Assembly: GCA_016647705.1 (NCBI GenBank)
Contig: CM028336.1
Span: 17,620,880-17,684,879 of the forward strand
DNA: 64,000 bases
Direction: 5' to 3'
Source of the DNA: Eucommia ulmoides
Taxonomy: Eukaryota > Streptophyta > Magnoliopsida > Garryales > Eucommiaceae
In this document: positions 60,641 through 64,000 of the stretch, one piece after another
How the letters are laid out: the number at the start of each line of letters is the position of its first letter
How positions within the stretch are numbered: position 1 is the first letter of the stretch
The notes under the pieces: generated by a model
What the model saw: the letters and a program-made list of their open reading frames with translations, nothing else
Database searches by the model: none
What the model was told of the DNA's origin: nothing
Position numbers and translations under genes: made by a program

Positions 60641-61688
60641 GTTGACTATTTTAATTTTAATGTATTTTATTTTAAGTTGATAGCAGTGCAAATGATTGTC
60701 AAGTGTATAGGTTCCAACCTAGTTGAAATGTATACATTTTGTAGTGATGCATTGCTTACTAATATTTACTATTCAATATAGTGATGTAATTGTTTTACTA
60801 TTAATAAAAATTTACTTTCCAACATTTACTATTTAATATAGTGATATAATTGTTTTACTATTAATAAAAATAACACTATTCAATTCTTAATTTCTTTATT
60901 GTTAAGTTTGAAATTTTGAATAAAACACCTATTTTATTTTTTAAATTATAAATAAATTTTAATAAAGTCAAAAAATTAAATAAGGTTAAAAAATATAACT
61001 TTAAATTTTAAAATAAATTTAATTAAAGATAAATATCTATGAAAAATGTTAACAAATGTTTTAAAACTTACTTATTTTGACAATTGAATAGTACTATTAG
61101 CTCTTTCCATTAGATATTTATTCATAACCAAGATTTGTAACATAGTGGTTACTAATATTGTCTTTCTAGTGATAGGTCTAGTGTTCAAATCTTCGTCCTC
61201 TTCAACTATTTGTATAAAAAAAATTATTTTAACCATTTTGAAAATTGAAATCTAAAATTAAAAGGAAAAAAAAAAACCCAGAAATTCGGGCTTCAAGCCC
61301 GAGCTCGCAGCCCGTAGATCCGAAATGTGTGGGCCTATTGGACGGGCTCAGATTTCTTCAATTCATGCCCGACCTGACCCAGTACTGTTCGTTGACCAGT
61401 CAAAGCCCGTTGGGCTCGAGCCCAGTTGGGCTTCAGGTTTTTTGGGCCGGGCAAGCCTGGCCTATTGCCAACCCCTACATGGCACTAACATGACGCAGTA
61501 GTGGAGGTTGACTTCGCTGATGTGACGTTGACATGGTAGATATTGGTCAACCATAGGGGTAACATTGCTTTTGACTTGGAGGATGATGCGGTGCCACATG
61601 TAGGGGTGACATGGCGTTACGTGTGAAAAACCTTCAGAACTGGTGATTTTTTGGAACGCGCATAGGGGCTTGTATAGTATTCGATTTC

Positions 61689-62263
61689 GGTGATTTTGGT
61701 GGCGTTAGAATTGTTTTTTCAAGAGAAAGGTGATAATGTGGTAGGTGTTGATATAAGATAGACGGTGAATCCTGTAGCAGTCAATGAATGTGACGATTGT
61801 GGCAGGACTGTTGTGGCGCGTTGAAGCTCTAATGGCGGTGATTTTGGTGGCGGTGGAATTGTCTCTTCAAGACGAAGCTATTGGTATAATGAGTGTTGAT
61901 ATCGGAGTGACGGTGAGACTTGTAACAGTCAACGGAGGTGATGGTAGTGGCAGGACTATTAGTGGCTTGTGGAGGCGTGTTTGAACTCTTAGGAGGTGAT
62001 TTCGATGGCATTGGAATCGTCTCCTCAAGAGGAAGGTGATGGTGTAATTGTTGTTGATATCAAAGTGACGGTGAGACCTGTAACAATCAACAAATTTGAT
62101 GGTGGCGGCGAGACTGTTGGTGGTACATGGAGGCATGTTGGAGCTCCAATGGTGATGATTTTGGTGGCGTTGGAATCATATTGTCAAGATGAAGGTGATG
62201 GTGTGATTGTTGTTGATATCGGAGTGATGGTGAGACCGATAACAGTCAACAGTTCTTACGACG
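61689..62263 (-). repeat. Tandem-amplified leader unit of copia element 2
   Basis: About 3.7 copies of a 148-159 bp unit starting (plus strand) at 61689, 61837, 61995 and 62151, each opening GGTGATTTTGGTGGCG and containing a TTGATATCGGAGTGACGGTGA-like stretch. On the minus strand the unit matches the single-copy leader segment of element 1 at about 10405-10505 (CTTCGTCTTGAAGAGACGA). The ORFs across it follow the repeat and are not genes. Confidence 0.85.
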
Positions 62264-62281
62264 ATGACGATGATTTAGTTC

Positions 62282-62438
62282 TGTTAAGATAATTGAGAAG
62301 TGAAAGAAGAATCATGAATTGATATTATGAAAAGTGATACAAATATAATACAACGATATACATATATTTATAGGGGAAGTGAGGGCTAGGGTTTTGCCCT
62401 AATGGGCCACGTGGGCTAAACCCATATATACACTAACA
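62282..62438 (-). repeat. LTR of copia element 2
   Basis: 157 bp, TGTTAGTGTA...TTATCTTAACA on the minus strand, with CCCCTATAAATATA as TATA box. Upstream on the minus strand lies a purine tract and the last codons of an RNase H, so it also looks like a 3' LTR. On the other side the leader follows directly without a recognisable primer binding site. Confidence 0.82.
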
Positions 62439-62575
62439 TCCCCCCTCAAACTCAAGGCGGTAAGTGAGAGGTGAACTTGAATTTGGAAACTAGAAAGTGA
62501 AAGCGTCCGGGTGGATGAGTCTTAGTGAAACTGTATGATATCTGATCGATTGAACTGACGGATTGTAGACGAATA
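62439..62575 (-). pseudogene. RNase H C-terminal tail and PPT of a sibling copia element
   Basis: The minus-strand sequence parallels element 1 at 14380-14520: the out-of-frame reading [10 protein letters not shown]...LIHPDAFTF is the same shadow seen in element 1, and GAGTTTGAGGGGGGA is the polypurine tract. No more of this sibling copy is seen to the right. Confidence 0.75.
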
Positions 62576-62935
62576 TATTTAAGTGGGCCTGAATATTTGT
62601 TGTGACAGTGATGGTATTAGACAATGATAGTATTTTTGTTGTGTTGGTAATGTTTAGTGGTGATGGTGACTGTTTACTGTCGTGGTCAACAATAATTCTG
62701 GTGGTGATGAATGTTTTCAGTGGCAGTGGTGGTGGTGATTTTGCTGAGGTGCAGTGGCGGCGGCGATGATTTTGGTGGTGGTGAGTATTTATTTTGATGA
62801 TGAATATTTGTTGCAACATAAATAAATTGAGGGCAATTTTATAAAAAACTATCGTTTATTTATTAGATAAAATTTTGGTTAAAAAATGCCATAGAAATAC
62901 CTTAATCAATAGCATCGAGATTGGCATTATAAAAA
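62576..62935. other. GTGGTGGTGATTTTGG-rich stretch, then AT-rich DNA
   Basis: 62600-62800 is rich in GGTGGTGAT words resembling the leader unit at 61689-62263, possibly a further diverged copia leader. The ORF 62819-62490 on the minus strand is of this origin. Confidence 0.4.
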
Positions 62936-63830
62936 GTTAGGCCATGACAATTTTTAGTTATAGAATTACATTCAATAGGCTTTTTGAAAAATTTAAACCA
63001 AAACCAAACCATAATATATTATATAGCCATAGATCTGATTCTGATAGCATTGTACCCTCGTGAGTGCAAATGAGGAGTTAGGCCATGACAATATTTGGTT
63101 ATAAAATTAAAGACATTGGTTCAATTTAGTTCAATACATTTGCAAAAAACTTAAATAAAAACCAGACCATAATTATATTATCGCCATGGATATGATTCCA
63201 ATAGCTTTGCGGCTTTGTGGGTGCAAATGAGAAATTAGGCCTTGGCAATATTTGGTCATCGAATTTGATAATGTTGGAAATTCGACACTGCTTTCAACTA
63301 TTAACTCACAGTTCAACACCTACAAAAGTAAAGAAAAACAATTGAGATGTCCTTGTGGTATCGGTTAAATACCTTCCAACGTAAAAATAAGTTAATTAGA
63401 AATTGAGTAATTATATGAGAATTGTATATTGAAACTTGTAAATCACTTATATTTATAGAATAAAATTTACCTAAAACCTTTTATTCTCGCTAAATCTTAA
63501 ATGATCAACGTCTCTTAAATCTTCTAGATATTTGACATACAAATCGATATATGAATTATGCTCTCGGGCCGTATTAACAAATCTTCATATCTCCCGTGAG
63601 CTTATTTATATCAGGCCCATGTTCAGTTTTCTTTATTTTTAGACGTGAGCCTGCTCATTCAAGCCCATTATCTTATATTCTTCATATTATTATGGGCTCA
63701 TTTAGTTCAAGCCCATTAAATCGTGGGTAAATCACCCTCATCAAAATTATAGATATTGGTTTAGTTTGGTTCATTATGTTTTAAAAAAAATAAAAAATAA
63801 ACCAAAACTAAACCATAAATCATTCATTTT
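62936..63830 (+). repeat. Tandem repeat (140-157 bp), interrupted by a solo LTR
   Basis: Units start with GTTAGGCCATGACAAT at 62936 and 63077 and with ATTAGGCCTTGGCAAT at 63234. Each contains AACCA(A/G)ACCATAA and a CATAGAT(C/A)TGATTC-like stretch. Unit 3 is broken at 63265 by a solo LTR and resumes at 63744 (AAATTATAGATATTGGTTTA). Confidence 0.75.
63266..63743 (-). mobile_element. Solo LTR inside the tandem repeat
   Basis: 478 bp, TGATGAGGG...AACATTATCA on the minus strand, flanked by GAATT (63261-63265) and AAATT (63744-63748), a 5-bp duplication with one mismatch. On the minus strand it has a TATA-like CTATAAATATAAG (about 63460). The break and resumption of the host repeat confirms both edges. 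Confidence 0.75.
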
Positions 63831-64000
63831 AAAATCAATCTAAATTAAGTTTGACAAATGAAAATAAAAAAGGCAACAAGAATTTTTGTTCTGTTTTTTT
63901 TTTCCGCCTTTTTTACTTATCCCTAGATAAGATGCAAGTAGCCAATCGATACTAGTGATTAAAATCCTTTGTTTACGTAATGATACAAAAAAATCCCATG
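63831..64000. other. Unassigned right edge
   Basis: AT-rich, nothing recognised. Confidence 0.4.

Larger units (their letters stand above)
56554..61477 (+). mobile_element. hAT DNA transposon, nested in copia element 2
   Basis: Flanked by a perfect 8-bp target duplication CATGGCAC (56546-56553, 61478-61485), the length typical of hAT. The ends are TAGGCCTCTCC... and, inverted, TAGGGGTTGGCAATAGGCC. Subterminal zones at both ends are packed with GCCCGA/GGGCTT words, and an inverted repeat continues inwards to about 56895 and 61095, so the arms are about 340 bp. It encodes a broken transposase (58565-60640). Another element sits inside it (57026-57863). Confidence 0.88.
55430..62438 (-). mobile_element. 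Copia element 2 (relic, same family as element 1), carrying a nested hAT
   Basis: From right to left on the minus strand: LTR 62282-62438, leader with a tandem-amplified unit (62281 to 61478), a nested hAT (56554-61477), the rest of the leader (56553 to about 56116) and a truncated RT/RNase H (56115-55430). The leader parts on both sides of the hAT match the leader of element 1 in order. Gag, protease and integrase are deleted, and the 3' LTR is gone. The LTR shares ends TGTTAGTGTA...TTATCTTAACA with element 1. Confidence 0.8.

Noticed and set aside
61784..62292. Overlapping ORFs on both strands
   Set aside because: They follow the tandem repeat of a copia leader and change frame between units.
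1..64000. Search for CRISPR arrays, rRNA, organellar inserts or a new defence-like gene cluster
   Set aside because: No regular spacer arrays, no rRNA-like blocks, no plastid or mitochondrial gene order, and no cluster of non-transposon genes beyond the two host genes.

Overview
The window is nuclear DNA from a flowering plant, most likely a eudicot. It is AT-rich, its genes have spliced GT/AG introns, and it carries Ty1/copia, Ty3/gypsy, RTE, L1, hAT, Harbinger-like, Mutator-like, Stowaway, Helitron-like and TRIM sequences. No bacterial, viral or organellar gene block was seen, and no CRISPR array, rRNA or tRNA gene. The species cannot be named from the sequence.

I can support two host genes, arranged head to head. 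(1) On the minus strand, a DEAD-box RNA helicase of the plant RH50 type: exon 1 at 14805-15252, exon 2 at 736-1334, the rest beyond the left edge. (2) On the plus strand, a complete five-exon RING E3 ligase gene of the RNF170 type with a DUF1232 domain (23100-41946, 187 codons plus stop). Each gene has a first intron of about 13.4 kb that is packed with transposons.

Layout. 1-735: helicase intron 2. 1335-14804: helicase intron 1, holding an L1 LINE split by an RTE LINE (about 2.0-5.8 kb), a second RTE tail (5.9-6.3 kb), a Ty3/gypsy pol remnant (7.4-9.2 kb) and a copia element with both LTRs and a perfect 5-bp target duplication (10140-14698). 15.3-23.1 kb: intergenic, with a Helitron-like end at 18694, a degenerate repeat field (18.7-21.06 kb), two Harbinger-like MITEs and a copia remnant. 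23191-36509: intron 1 of the RING gene, with a nearly full-length copia element (26427-31635, 5-bp target duplication), two TRIM-like elements and a gypsy remnant. 36.5-42 kb: remaining RING exons, a Stowaway MITE and another Harbinger-like MITE. 43-64 kb: repeats only, including a copia integrase fossil, several solo LTRs, a copia RT/RNase H fossil, and a nested stack at 55.4-62.4 kb: a copia relic holding a 4.9-kb hAT element, which holds an 838-bp foldback element, which holds a palindromic C-rich minisatellite. A tandem array interrupted by a solo LTR closes the window.

The two host genes have no evident functional link: one is a predicted plastid RNA helicase, the other a predicted membrane-anchored ubiquitin ligase. 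They share an intergenic region of about 7.8 kb and the same habit of carrying silenced-looking repeats in intron 1. All transposon genes seen are broken. I did not find a convincing new biochemical system. The most unusual DNA is the nested stack at 55-62 kb and its hairpin-forming minisatellite.
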